Assembly (NCBI GenBank): GCA_964017195.1 | Contig: OZ024895.1 | Location: 33,905,834-33,969,833, forward strand | Length of the DNA stretch: 64,000 nt | DNA from: Siderastrea radians | Lineage: Eukaryota; Cnidaria; Anthozoa; Scleractinia; Rhizangiidae | Direction of reading: 5' to 3' | Part shown: positions 49,679 through 61,904 of the stretch, piece after piece | How the letters are laid out: every line of letters begins with the position of its first letter | Position numbering within the stretch: the first letter of the stretch is position 1 | Notes under the pieces: model-generated | The model's database searches: none | Told to the model about the DNA's origin: nothing | The model's input: the letters and a program-made list of their open reading frames with translations, nothing else | Program-made: the position numbers and the translations under genes

Positions 49679-50600
49679 GGGAAGGTACATTTTTTCTTGG
49701 GGGGGAAGGGCTGGGGAATTTTGGTATTTTTTCCCCAAAAAAGTGTTGGCCCTCCCTTGCGTTTTAATTAAAAACTCCTGACCCCCCACCTTCAGGTGAC
49801 TGACAAAAGTGCGACCCTCCCCTCACTACTACATGGTATGTTCCATGCTGTAGAAACCTCAGAACGTTTCGCTTGTGAACGCAAAGTGTTTGAATATGAA
49901 TATATCTCGATATTGAATGTGTGCGCGCTGAAACAAGGAAAATGCGAACAGTCAGTGTGGGATATGTACGTTTTATAGCTGAAGTTTGAACATGGAAGTA
50001 TTTGAGTATTATAAAAGTTTTGAACGTAAAATATCTAAGGGAAAATACATGCGCTTCTTTCTCCGACTAGCCGGCATTGCTGTTGGTTATTTTAACAGAA
50101 AGGTTTATTTGTTTAGCATGCGAAATCTGCCTCTCAAAAACAAATATTTCCTACATTTCCGGCAGGGTAGATCGCATTGTTGGATCTACTAGTAACTCTT
50201 CAGAACGAAACGACTCAGGAGATCAGGCAGCGGATAGCCAACAGCAAGAAGCTGAAGAAACGATACCTGAGTCAAGTACTTCTCGATACGGATGGAAAAG
50301 GACACGAGTCCTCCGAGAAAAACTATGTGCCATGGTATAATATACATGTAGAAATGTAACCTAGTACCTATAATAAAACACCAAATTAAATCAAAGTAGG
50401 TGAAAAGAAAAACTTAATCTCTAAGAAAAAGGGAAAGCAACATCACAAAAATTCTCCTTAAAAAATTCTGGAAGAGATGTGTGACCCTCCCTTGAATAGC
50501 TCACATGAGGTATGGCCCTCCCCTTTTGGTGCTCACTTTCACTGATGACCCTCCCCTCTGAGGCCCCAGCCCTCCCCCCCAAGAAAAAACGTACCTTCCC
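49679..50600. mobile_element. Harbinger-like element (922 bp), copy A only
   Basis: Inverted repeats of about 38 bp with one main mismatch (left GGGAAGGTACATTTTTTCTT, right in reverse complement GGGAAGGTACGTTTTTTCTT, both continuing into a G run and GGGCTGGGG). Flanked by TTA (49676-49678 and 50601-50603). Copy B has the uninterrupted site AGTTAGCTAATTAACAC near 56162-56178. Short internal ORFs (49796-49978, 49986-50192, 50077-50340) have no recognisable transposase. Confidence 0.85.
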
Positions 50601-52009
50601 TTAATTAACACTTTTTCTACTTTGTTAACACGAGTGCTATTATCGCACGAATTGAACCTCGAAGAAAAAAGGCTCATATCTTAAAGCACTCTTAACCAAA
50701 AATTTCTCTTATCAAGGTCGTTCAATACCTTTAATGTCACTAAGGACTGGGTTCATTCCGACGATATCAGCAAGGTTAGTTAATCAGTTTTCGAATGAAG
50801 AATCACAGTTTCTTGACATTTTGTTGATATTGCAAAGAGAGATCGATTTCCAACTCGAAAAATAAAAATTTCTCACCGGATTGCAAAAAAAGATAAAATA
50901 AACAAAAGTTTGGCATGTAAAAAATCAATCATTGCAATATTGATCCTTTTCCCGACGGTTGACGTATGCCGCAAGTTGTATACATTCACTATAAATTACA
51001 AAACGGAAATACCCTTTCAATATCAGGTAAGAAGATGACATGATATCAAAGGATTGAACACGCAAATAAAAAAGCAAATTAAACTCGCGGACAAAACGAC
51101 CATTCGCCGTCGATTCAGCCACCTTTCTCTTTCGTTATGCAAATTCAATTCTTGGCTGATAATTTATACGAAAATTTACGCCTCGGTGCCTGACCATTTT
51201 GGCCCTGTACTTGTACCGAGTAAGCTCATCTCCAATATTGTGACTAAGGAGAATTTGGACAATATGAGAACGCGCTAAATTAATCGTCTCCAAACGAATA
51301 ATTACAGCAGCTGCTTGACATTTTGTTGATATTGGAAAGAACGGTCATTTTCAAGTTCGAAAAAAATCTCACTGGATTGAAAACAGTTAAAATAAACAAG
51401 AGATTGGCTAGGTTTTGCAAAAACACTCAGTCATGACAATATTGATACTTTCCCGGAGTTGGGCGTAGACCACTTTACGGAGCTACCGTTTCAAGAAACA
51501 TTCTCAGTAAACATTACAAGGCCGAAATATCATTTCAATATCAGGTGAGAGGATGACATGATACTGAACGAAAGAACTCACAAACAAAGAAAAACTTAAA
51601 TCATGGAAACGAAATGACCATTTGTAATCAGTTAGTTTTGCGGCACTTTCCTTTGTACAAATTCAACTCTTATCTGATAATTGATTTGGAAGCTTCCCCC
51701 CTCGATGCCTAAGGATTTTCGTCCTGTGCATGTTAGAGTTAACGGATAAATTACAAATCACTTGTACCACTCGTTCAGAAGGGAACACCGAAATGAATAC
51801 ATGTTTATCAGGGAGGTGGATTTTTGACGACTCTGTAGTATTTGTCTACCTGACTAAACTTCAGTGAGCTGTTTAAATGTAGAGACTTCCTCGCGCTGAT
51901 TCAAAGAACATATCGTTCATTTAAAACTCTCAGCAAGACTGTAATTACTGTATTTTGTTCACCAAACTGCTGTAGCTCTCGTACCCTTCAATCAGTTGCG
52001 ATAAAATTA

Positions 52010-52340
52010 ACCTCTCCCTACCCCACACTCACACCTGCGCAGTTGCTACAAAAATACCTTCCACTCACCCCCCCCCCCCCCCAACCCCTTCACCCATTCC
52101 ACACCCAAAGCTGAAACGTGATCGATTGCACGACACGGCATGGCTGCAAAGTTACTGTAAACCCGTTCACGCTTAAGATACTGGGGAAAAAAACCTTGAA
52201 GTTATTTTGCAGGAAAAGTAGAAGAAAAAGCCCCACGAGAAAGTGCTACTTGGTAGCCTTAATTTGAACGGGTCACGCCTCTGGATTTAATCCATCGTCT
52301 CGAAACCTCTAGAACCACCTTGTACAGCCTTAATATCCAG
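52010..52340. other. C-run and reversed satellite half-unit (copy A)
   Basis: A run of Cs at 52068-52082 and, at about 52255-52335, a reverse-oriented partial unit of the 106-bp satellite (CTGGATTTAATCC and AGAACCACCTTGTACAGCC). The equivalent in copy B lies at about 58225-58300. Confidence 0.6.
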
Positions 52341-53265
52341 CTTATCAGAAACGTACTGTTCGGCAGCTTTATTTCATCGGAATGGCACTCCGCTAAGATT
52401 TTATCCAAAAAATTTAAAAGCTGCAACCTCATTACGTAGTTCAAGGACATTTTACTCGATAAAACGATAGCCTGATCGTACAAGGCCTGAAACGTTAATT
52501 AAAAATAAGTTTTGTTCCTCACCTTTATTCCTCATCCTCAGCTAACGAAAGATTTTGTGTGCAGATAAATTTTTTCCGGACTTGTTCTTGGGGCAATGAA
52601 AATGCAACCGCTTTGCTTACCAGCTGACCAGAAATGAAATGCGAGACGTGTGTGAATCTTCTTTCTATACCCACTTGTGTTCTGCTTTTGACTCTGGAAT
52701 AAGTGACAATTAATTAGCATCACAAATTAATTCGGTTGATATCTTGACAAATCAAAAGGTGTAACATCATGTTTTGAGTGAGGCAATCGCAGCTCGTAAG
52801 AAAACTCCCGAGTGGCCAGGGGTGCGTTTCTCGAAAGCCCAGCGGGAAACATTTCTGCCCTAAAAAGCCATTTTTAAAAATGAACCACTCATTCTACCAA
52901 AATGTTATTGTAAAATGCCTTCAAGATAAGAAATGTTTTTTAATTAATAACGTATGGAAAAGTTACGCGCCTAGAAAGTTCTTTGTTTTCATGATACAGA
53001 GGGTATTTACCATTTAATAAAAAAACAGCAATTTTCGGTTGGACTGTAAACTGCAAGACTATTTTGGTTTGCCGGACTAGAAAATTTCCAGAATAAACGG
53101 AACCGTCTTAAGAGGTAGTCCAAAATTCTGATAATATAATTAGCTTTCTCTCAAAATGTTATTTTTGAAGTTTTATCCACAGACTCAAACGATCATCAGC
53201 AAAAGAACAGGAGGAATCACCTCAGTACTCGATTAACGCATTGTACACGAACGGAACAACGACAC

Positions 53266-53658
53266 CCGGGGGGGGGGGTACTCCCTTATGTGGCCTTAAC
53301 GGGGACGTGCGGCTCGATAGGGTATGGTTTTCAGAGAATTACGGGTATCGATTTTATCAATTTTTCTCTTAAACCAGGGTAACGTTACACGACCTTATAT
53401 ATTCGTTAATTTACAGAAACCTCATCACAAGCTGAAATTTTACCAGTTTTCCAATGTACAGCATATTGAAGTGAAACAAGTTCTAACTAGTCGATTCTAG
53501 CCGTAAAGGGGGTATGATGTTGGGTTAAATGTCTTAGATAGGGTACGAAAAATCTGAACTCTGTCTAAAACAGGGTAGCAAAATCAGATATTTGTGTCTT
53601 AAACAGCCGGGCCGCACCTCCCTCCCCGAGCTTCTACTGAATGTCCCCCCCCCCCGGG
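53266..53658. mobile_element. G-rich-ended element (copy B counterpart)
   Basis: Same element and same 10-bp flank (ACAACGACAC on the left, degenerate TAACGACAC on the right) as at 46882-47279 in copy A. Confidence 0.62.
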
Positions 53659-54779
53659 TAACGACACTGATTACCGTTCACCATTCATTGAATGTGATCC
53701 TATATAAAAATTAATGCGGCCTTGTCATTAAATTCTATTGTCTATATAAATTCATATTGCATTGACAAAAGTGCCGGCTATAGGTACCAAGTCAAGTGCG
53801 TACCTTTTACTCCCATAATAGTAGCTAGAGTACTGAGTATGAGTTTAGCTTTCATGTCTCCTTCTGTTGTGTGACCATTAAAATGAGGGCTGTCTTAGCA
53901 CAATGCTCAGTAACCTTGGTTTTTCGCAGTGATTTGGAAAATGATATTTAAGAAATTATCCCACTTTAAAGCGGAATAAATGAAAAGGATCCATTTGATA
54001 CGGCTTTCGTCTTTAGATTGCATTTCAGCGCATTTGCGCGCATTTTGTTTCCTGTTTGCCAGGTTCCTAGATTACGAGTAGCACACTACGGCTAGCGGCT
54101 CGACACGCACGTCACGTTTCAACGCCGCGGACGATTTTCACGCCCTCTCGGCCTCGACTATCCCTGAGCGGAAAGAAACACTCGGTTTGTAGTCTACCAG
54201 GTTCCTGACGTGACTGAGACCAAGCAGCTCAGTAGGAGGGAGAAAAATTTTGAGGTATCTTCACCTCGTGATTCATTGCAAAGTGCAACAAATCGTCGTG
54301 AGGCAAGCGCAACTTATTTAAAGTAATATTGGCGATTACGAGTGGGAGCATTATAGCGTAAAAATCTAAATCCTCTCTCGCAACCCGAGAATCAAACCCG
54401 GCTGGCGCAAGGTCAGTTATCCCTAAGTGACGAGCATCTAATTTCTCCTTTCATTATCACTTGTATGAAACATGCAGGTCATGAGAACAAAGGGAATGAT
54501 CAACAAAGATAAAATGTCTTGATGTGTAAGCAAATTCTCCCAACTAGTACCATAAGAAATATATGAAGAACAGAGGAGGACATGCTTGTTGATATTGCAT
54601 GGGTAATTAATATTATATCGGGTATTAACTACTGATCCTGTTGATGAAATGCTTAACTGTGACCATGGCTAAAAGCCACCGAGTTGTACTTTCCTTGCGG
54701 TATATAACTGATCATTATAGCTGGTTCCTACTTCTGAATCTACAGAAAGGCCGTTCCTGAACTCCAAATTTCGAGTCTG

Positions 54780-55300
54780 TGGATGAAACCCTAAAGCTTC
54801 TGAATTCAATAACTAATACTTTCCTGTGGTACTGTTTACTATACTGCACAAGGTGGTTCTAACGTTTGCGTGTGTGGATGAAATCCTAAAGTGTGACCAT
54901 TCAAATAAAAGCTACTGAGCAGTACTTTCCTGTGTTGCTGTTTCACAAGGTGGTTCTAAGCTTTGAGTCTGAGGATGAAATTCGAACGTGTGATCATTCA
55001 AATGAAAGCTCCTGAGCAATACTTTCCTGTGGTGCTGTTTATTATGCTGTACAAGGTGGTTCTAACTTTTGAGTCTGTGGATAAAATCCTTAAGAGTGAC
55101 CATTCAAATGAAAGCTACTGAGCAGTACTTTCCTGTGGTGCTGTTTATTGTACTGTACAAGGTGGTTCTAATTTTTGAGTCCGCGGATGAAATCCTAAAG
55201 TGTGACCATTCAAATGAAAGCTACTGAGCAGTACTTTCTTGTGGTGCTGTTTATTATACTGTGCAAGGTGGGTCTAACTTTTGAGTCTGTGGATGGAATC
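54780..55300. repeat. 106-bp satellite, copy B array
   Basis: AAGGTGGTTCT or a close variant occurs at about 54850, 54947, 55053, 55159 and 55265, giving one 97-bp and three 106-bp periods. Units carry GTGACCATTCAAATGAAAGC, TACTGAGCAGTACTTTCCTG and GAGTCTGTGGATGAAATCC. The reverse-oriented array at 61905-62300 is the same family. Confidence 0.9.
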
Positions 55301-55345
55301 CAAAACGCGTACCGATATGTACGCGTTTACGCGTTTTACAATATT

Positions 55346-55710
55346 CCCGGCATACTCAATCGAACTTTCGGAAATCGAACTCAATCGAACTCAATCGAAC
55401 TCAATCCATGGATTGAGTTCGATTGAGTTCGGCAATCGAACGAAATCGAACATCGAACTTTGTGTGAGAAACCGAACCCTATCGAACTCAATCCATTGGG
55501 TTGTGTTCGATTGGGTTCGGCCACCGAACTCAATCGAACACAATCCAATTAATTAAGTTCGATTGGGTTCGATTGCCCAATTTTTTTGTGTGAGTTCGAT
55601 TTCGTTCGATTGCGGAAATCAATCGAACTCAATCCATGGATTGGGTTCGATTGAGTTCGATTGAATTCGATTGAAATTCAGTTCGATTGGGTTCGATTGA
55701 CTATGCCGGG
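55346..55710. mobile_element. Inverted-repeat element made of TCAATCGAAC units, copy B only
   Basis: The ends are CCCGGCATACTCAATCGAAC and GGTTCGATTGACTATGCCGGG. They are flanked by a 6-bp duplication AATATT (55340-55345 and 55711-55716). Copy A keeps the empty site TTTTACAATATTTCGCG (about 48729-48745). The interior is largely 10-bp GAACTCAATC units and their reverse complement, so it can fold back along its length. The superfamily is not clear. Confidence 0.85.
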
Positions 55711-57311
55711 AATATTTCGCGTTTTCGCCATTTTTAACCTTTGTGCTATGTAGGGTGAAAGGGTAATAGTACAAGAAGATAATTGTCACAGTCTCTCTCG
55801 GTAGCCTGTGAAAAAGTATGTCTGTGGTATGATGCCTTGTTGGTTCAGCTGAAATGCCGAGTGGAGTTTTCTACTGTTGTTCACACGTTAATAAGGATGT
55901 TTGTTTGTCTGAAAAAAAATCTTTTTTTTTTATTTACTAGCAAAAGCTGTCAAAATCTATTTGCAACCTTGCAACTGAGCCGTAATATGGGCCTCTGCAG
56001 TTGTGGTTGCTTATGTACTATCCAGGTAAACCTTAGAACAATGAACGAACTAAAAACTACCGTTATACAGTCAGAACGTCTTGAGATCTTCATTCGTAAT
56101 TTTCACGGAACTTCAAAGATTAATTCCCACCGAATTCTCGGGTGAGAATTAACATTTTTCTAGTTAGCTAATTAACACTTTTTCTAGTTTGTTAACACGA
56201 TCGAATGCCATTATCACACGATTTTAACACTCGAAGAAAAAAGGCTCATATCTTCAAACACTCTTAAACTAAAATTTCTCTTATCAAGTGCCGTTCATTA
56301 CCTCTAATGTTACTGAGGAGAATTCGGACGATATCAGCAAGGTTAGTTAATCAGTCTTCGAATGAAGAATCACAGTTTCTTGACATTTTGTTGATATTGC
56401 AAAGTGAGATCGATTTCCAATTCGAAAAATAGAAGTTTCTCATCGGATTGAAAACAGTTAAAATAAACAAAAGTTGGCATGCACAAAATCAATCGTGACA
56501 ATATTAATCCTTTTCCCGACGTCGGACGTATACCACTTTACGAAACTACCGTTTCGTCAAGTTGTATACATTCACTATAAATTACAAAACGGAAATATCC
56601 TTTCAATATCAAGTAAGAAGATGACATCATATCAAAGGAATGACCACGCAAATAAAAAAGCAAATTGTAATCACAGACAAACGAAGCTAAACGACCATTC
56701 GCAGTCGATTAGCCACCTTTCTCTTTCGTTATACAAATTCAATTCTTGGCTGATAATTTATACGAAAATTTACTCCTCGATGCCTGACCATTTTGGCCTT
56801 GTACTTGTACTGAGTAACCTCATCTCCAATATTGTGACTAAGGAGAATTTGGACAATATCAGAACGTGCTAATTAATTGTCTCCAAACGAATAATTACAG
56901 CAGCTGCTTGACATTTTGTTGATATTGAAAAGAACGGTCATTTTCAAGTTCGAAAAAAATCTCACTGGATTGAAAACAGTTAAAATAAACAAGAGATTGG
57001 CTAGATTTTGAAAAAAACACTCAGTCATGACAATATTGATACTTTTCCGAAGTTGGGCGTAGACCACTTTACGGGGCTACCGTTTCAAGAAATATTCTCA
57101 GTAAACATTACAAGGCCGAAATATCATTTCAATATCAGGTGAGAGGATGACATGATACCGAACGAAAGAACTCACAAACAAAGAAAAACTTAAATCATGG
57201 AAACGAAATGACCATTTGTAATCAGTTAGTTTTGCGGCACTTTCCTTTGTACAAATTCAACTCTTATCTGATAATTGATTTGGAAGCTTCCCCCCTCGAT
57301 GCCTAAGGATT

Positions 57312-57681
57312 CCGGGGGGAGGACTCCCATATGAAACTGACGGGGATGCTCGTCGTCTCGCTTAGGGGTGTAAATTGCAGATTATGGTCTCGCCTAGGGT
57401 TTTCAGGAAGAAAAGCCAAAATTTTTACCCTTACAGGTATCGCTTAGGGTTGTGCGTAAAGAAATATCTATATGAAAAAACCAAACGCCGTCAATCTTTA
57501 GCGTCAGTCTTTAGTGCAATTAAAATCACTGTAGCTGTTATTTGGTTGTCTGTTTTAGCATGGTCTCCTTTAGGGGTCAAATAACGCCTGAGCCACGCCC
57601 AGACTGGTCTCCTTTAGGGTTTAATTCTAATTTTCCGACGAGCATCCCTGTTAGTTTCATATGGGAGTCCCCCTCCCCCGG
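57312..57681. mobile_element. Mutator-like MITE (370 bp), copy B only
   Basis: Inverted repeats of about 44 bp share GACTCCCATATGAAACT and GGGATGCTCGTCG. They are flanked by a 10-bp duplication CCTAAGGATT (57302-57311 and 57682-57691). Copy A has the single site GCCTAAGGATTTTCGTCC (about 51708). Long inverted repeats with a 9-11-bp duplication fit Mutator-like elements. Confidence 0.85.
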
Positions 57682-59081
57682 CCTAAGGATTTTCATCCTG
57701 TGCATGTTAGAGTTAATGGATAAATTACGAATCACTTGTACCACTCGTTCAGAAGGGAACACCGAAATGAATACATGTTTATCAGGGAGGTGGATTTTTG
57801 ACGACTCTGTAGTATTTGCCTACCTGACTAAACTTCAGTGAGCTGTTTAAATGTAGAGACTTCCTCGCGCTGATTCAAAGAACATATCGTTCATTTAAAA
57901 CTCTCAGCAAGACTGTAATTACTATATTTTGTTCACCAAACTGCTGTAGCTCTCGTACCCTTCAATAAGTTGCGATAAAATTAACCTCTCCCTAGCCCAC
58001 ACTCACACCTGTTCAGTTGCTACAAAAATACCTTCCACTCCCCCCCCCCCCAACCCCCTCACCCATTCCACACCCAAAGCTGAAACGTGATCGATCACAC
58101 GACACGGCATGGCTGCAAAGTTACTGTAAACCCGTTCACGCTTAAGATACTGGGGAAAAAAACCTTGAAGTTATTTTGCAGGAAAAGGAGAAGAAAAAGC
58201 CCCACGAGAAAGTGCTACTTGGTAGCTTTCATTTGAACGAGTCACGCCTCTGGATTTCATCCACCGTCTTAAAACCTATAGAACCACCTTGTACAGCCTT
58301 AATATTCAGCTTATCAGAAACGTACTGTTCGGTAGCTTTATTTCATCGGAATGGCGCTCGGCTAAGATTTTATCCAAAAAATTTAAAAGCTGCAACCTCA
58401 TTACGTAGTTCAAGGACATTTTACTCGATAAAACGATAGCCTGATCGTACAAGGCCTGAAACGTTAATTAAAAATAAGTTTTGTTCCTCACCTTTAACGA
58501 AAAATTTTGTGTGCAGATAAATTTTTTCCGGACTCGTTCTTGGGGCAATAAAAATGCAACCGCTTTGCTTACCAGCTGACCAGAAATGAAATGCGAGACG
58601 TGTGTGAATCTTCTTTCTATACCCACTTGTGTTCTGCTTTTGACTCTGGAATAAGTGACAATTAATTAGCATCACAAATTAACTCCGTTGATATCTTGAC
58701 AAATCAAAAGGTGTAACATCATGTTTTGAGTGAGGCAATCGCAGCTCGTAAGAAAACTCCCGAGTGGCCAGGGGTGCGTTTCTCGAAAGCCCAGCGGGAA
58801 ACATTTGGGCCCTAAAAAGCCATTTTTAAAAATGAACCACTCATTCTACCAAAATGTTATTGTAAAATGCCTTCAAGATAAGAAATGTTTTTTTTTATTA
58901 ATAACGTATGGAAAAGTTACGCGCCTAGAAAGTTCTTTGTTTACAGGATACAGTAAGTGTTTACCATTTGATAAAAAACAGCAATTTTCGGTTGGACTGT
59001 AAATGACAAGACTATTTTGGTTTGTCTGACTGGAAAATTTTCAGAATAAACGGAACAGTCTTGAGAGGTACTCCAAAATTC

Positions 59082-61107
59082 CCAACCGGAATATCTGGAC
59101 GGAAAAGTGTGTCCCATCTAAGTATCAGGGGAGTTTCAGCATAAACCGTGCTCGCGCATATAATGCTTTGCCTCGAAACATCAGGTAAATAAAGAAGCTT
59201 AGCGAATTTAAAGGAAGAGGTTCACCTCCGCGCATGTGCATTAATCAAATTACGTTTTTCCGATTTATTAGTAATTCTATCGGTTACTAATCCCACTCAC
59301 ATGTATCTCAGCGATCACAATACTATAGTAAACCCAGGTAGAACGGCGGAGGACTTAATTCGCAGGAAATGTTAGAGGATGGCACCAACAACTATTGTTG
59401 ACGCGAAGGATTTAACTATTGTTGACGCGAAGGATTTATTCCAAGGTTGATGAATTTACCGTTATTTGCATCCGCTTTAGTGAAATGGCTGCCAGGGGCG
59501 CGTGCATATAGCTGAGAAATCATTAAACGCGAAATCTGGCAAGAAAATTTTACACAGGAGCAAATTACTTGCTTCTGATTGGTTCTTTAACAATGTTATG
59601 TAATAATATTGCTTGCGTACTTGCTACAGCACAGGCACACTCATGGGCATGCGCTAAACCGTGAACCCTTCCCTTTAAGATTAAGCTTAAGCAATAATAC
59701 CGCCTATCATTGATAACTGATACGTTTAGTTAAGTTTAATATTATGTCTAGTACATTTATGTTGCTTGTAAATTTGTGTTATATCAGGACTCCATTTAAA
59801 CTAGCAATGCTAAACTGGATGCTCCTGTATAAGTATTGATTTAAAACATTGCCTATTTTCTACCAGTTCCAGGCCCTGCGAAAACAGTCAAACTAGTTCC
59901 TGCGCAAATGGTATACGCCAATCTCAAACGTATTTTCCCATTCGGGAGAGAAGGGCGTTTTCCGTTCAACGGAAAATGCCCATTTGAATTTCTGTAAATT
60001 TCCAGTGGTGAATGGAACACCAGTTTCCGCTTTTTCCCGAAATTTTCGAGAAAGAGGACAACCTCGCAAGTACACCCAAATTTTCCAAAATTTCTTCCCG
60101 GAAATTTCAGTACATTCGATTTTGAGAATGAGTATTTAGTAATTTCATAATTTTTGTATTTAGTAAGTTATGTGAATTTGTTGTGTTTGTTGAAATAGGA
60201 GAAAAATGTTGAGACTGGTTTTGCTCCCTGAGTTTCCGGAATTATCCGTTCAGGAAATTTTCATACCATTCTTTCTCGTTTCGAAAATTCGGGAATTTTT
60301 GTTCGAATGGAAAGTGCCTTTCCCCCTCTGCCTACCATTTGCACAAACCGTAGACCAAACGCTTTCCACTTGTAAATGGTACACAACTAGTGTGAACTGT
60401 CCTTCCCGAAATCGGCATCCCGAAAAGTTTCGGGGCTTTCAAGGAACGCACATCAGGGACGAAGACACGAGGATCGCGCCATTCCCGATTCTTAACGCGC
60501 CTACATTGTCACTGAAGAAAAATAACGAACTAGGCTTGCTGTCTAAACTGAAAACGGGTTCACATCAGTAGAACTTGACGTTTCAGTCTCTCGTTTCCTG
60601 TAAAAATTATAAAACTAGGAATGCACAGTAACTCTGTTTTATTATTTTATTTCTTAATACAGGCGTGTTATAACTATAAGATTGTTTTTAGAGCTTCATG
60701 GTTTTCAATTTTAAAACTGAATTTAATACTCTATATCCTCCCACGTTCACTCCCATTTTTGTTTCTCCGCTATTCTCCTCTATAGATCTTTACCTTCTTT
60801 TATTTTCTAGCATGATATCTTCCTTTTCTTCGTTTCCGTATGAGTCTAACTGTCAGACTCAGCTTTTGACTTTGGTTGTTTCAATTATCATTATTAGAGA
60901 GGTTCCGTCTTAATCGCTGTCCTATAGACCAAAACTAAAGTTATAAGATCTGATCTGACCATTCACAACAAACGCAAACAAAGCAAACGAAAAAATAATC
61001 AGAACTCGAAGCAAGTGACGTAACCAAGCCTAAGAGCCAAGCCTCAAACTTGGCCAGTTTTGGTCTTGAAACCAACTTTACAAAAACGAAAAGTCCAGTG
61101 GCGTTGC
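59082..61107. other. Intergenic, no gene recognised
   Basis: Includes a small tandem duplication (TTGTTGACGCGAAGGATTTA twice, near 59395-59440). The moderately GC-rich stretch 59880-60590 has short ORFs on both strands without recognisable domains. Confidence 0.4.
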
Positions 61108-61264
61108 GTTGCAAGTTGAGATTGTTTGTTGCGAATATTACCACCTTCTCGAGCAACAAATTTTCATGTTGCAAAAAGTAGACGTCGCTTTTACTTTTTG
61201 CAACATGAAAATTTGTTCCCCGCGGAGGTGGTGATACGTGCAACAAACAATCCCAACTTGCAAC
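61108..61264. repeat. Foldback repeat of about 157 bp
   Basis: The left arm GTTGCAAGTTGAGATTGTTT to CATGTTGCAAAAAGTA is matched by the right arm TACTTTTTGCAACATGAAAA to AACTTGCAAC. The two arms of about 70 bp are separated by about 12 bp. It is probably a MITE or the end of one. Confidence 0.8.
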
Positions 61265-61486
61265 GAAACACCGTTGCCCGACAAGTTGCACGAAAATGGT
61301 TGCCGTACTAGCTAGACTGAGTGTATTACTGGGCATCGGATTCAAAACCAAAAAAAAAAAGAACAACAAGTATAGCAGCTGATCAAAACCTGTTCTGAAG
61401 TCAGTAACCCTCTATGTTAACCGTTCTACGCATACGACTAAAACAATGCTCCTTGTTCGTAACTGAGTGTCCTTCAACTAACAGTT

Positions 61487-61798
61487 TCACATGGAGCTTG
61501 CAGCTCTTTCCATGAATTTTGCCAGCTTGACATCCTTGGCCGACAGTCCCCCACAGTCATGGGTGGTCAGCGTGACCTGGACCCTACTGTACACATTGAA
61601 CCATTCAGGGTGATGATCCATCTTCTCAGATGTGAGAGCAACACGGGTCATGAATCCAAACGCCTGGTTGAAGTTCTTAAACTTAAACTCCTTGTAAATA
61701 GCATCACGTCCTTCGACTTCTGTCCAGCCTGATGACTTCAGGGGCTGGAGTTCTGTTTCCCTTTCTTCAGCTGTAAGCTTGGGCGTTTTTGGTGAAGA
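61487..61798 (-). CDS. PCBD: Pterin-4a-carbinolamine dehydratase (main exon)
   Basis: Dehydrates 4a-hydroxytetrahydrobiopterin, so recycling the cofactor of aromatic amino acid hydroxylases. In vertebrates it also binds HNF1 (DCoH). The exon starts after TTTTTGCAG (AG at 61800-61799) in phase 0. It encodes 103 residues, [14 protein letters not shown] to FMERAASSM, nearly the whole of a family member of about 104 residues. The signature is clear: [40 protein letters not shown] (active-site His pair) and [19 protein letters not shown]. The first exon with the start codon lies upstream on this strand (above 61800) and I could not place it. Reading through the intron to the ATG at 61882 gives an implausible hydrophobic leader. 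I cannot tell PCBD1 from PCBD2. Confidence 0.93.
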   Translation of the reverse strand, partial: SSPKTPKLTAEERETELQPLKSSGWTEVEGRDAIYKEFKFKNFNQAFGFMTRVALTSEKMDHHPEWFNVYSRVQVTLTTHDCGGLSAKDVKLAKFMERAASSM

Positions 61799-61904
61799 CT
61801 GCAAAAAGATGATAAAAAAACTAAAATAATTTGTCAAACAAATCTGAGTTCCAGTTAAAGTGCTGATCAGTTGAATGGCCAAACTTTAAGATTCCACCCA
61901 CTTA

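Larger units (their letters stand above)
46746..53129. repeat. Segmental tandem duplication, copy A (about 6.4 kb)
   Basis: Direct repeat of 53130-59081. The head (GATAATATAATTAGCTTTCT) recurs at 53130, immediately after the tail (about 53050-53129). The tail matches 58990-59081. Colinear matches run throughout at roughly 6.4 kb offset. Copy A alone has insertions at 48798-49270 and 49679-50600. It includes a G-rich element (46882-47279), a degenerate TTAA MITE (about 48041-48233) and three to four units of the 106-bp satellite (48370-48690). Short ORFs are the same in both copies without a codon-like substitution pattern that I can see. No gene recognised. Confidence 0.92.
53130..59081. repeat. 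Segmental tandem duplication, copy B (about 6.0 kb)
   Basis: Second copy of 46746-53129, immediately adjacent and in the same orientation. It lacks the two insertions of copy A but has its own at 55346-55710 and 57312-57681. The G-rich element (about 53266-53658), degenerate TTAA MITE (about 54417-54606) and satellite (54780-55300) are shared. The final about 90 bp match 53040-53129, which fixes the junction. No gene recognised. Confidence 0.92.

Noticed and set aside
52538..52723. Minus-strand ORF MMLINCHLFQSQKQNTSGYR, also near 58490-58675
   Set aside because: Conserved only by the duplication; no domain, and the ends differ between copies.
55202..55556. ORFs with NSIEL/RTQSNSI repeats
   Set aside because: Translation of the decamer foldback element, not a protein-coding repeat.
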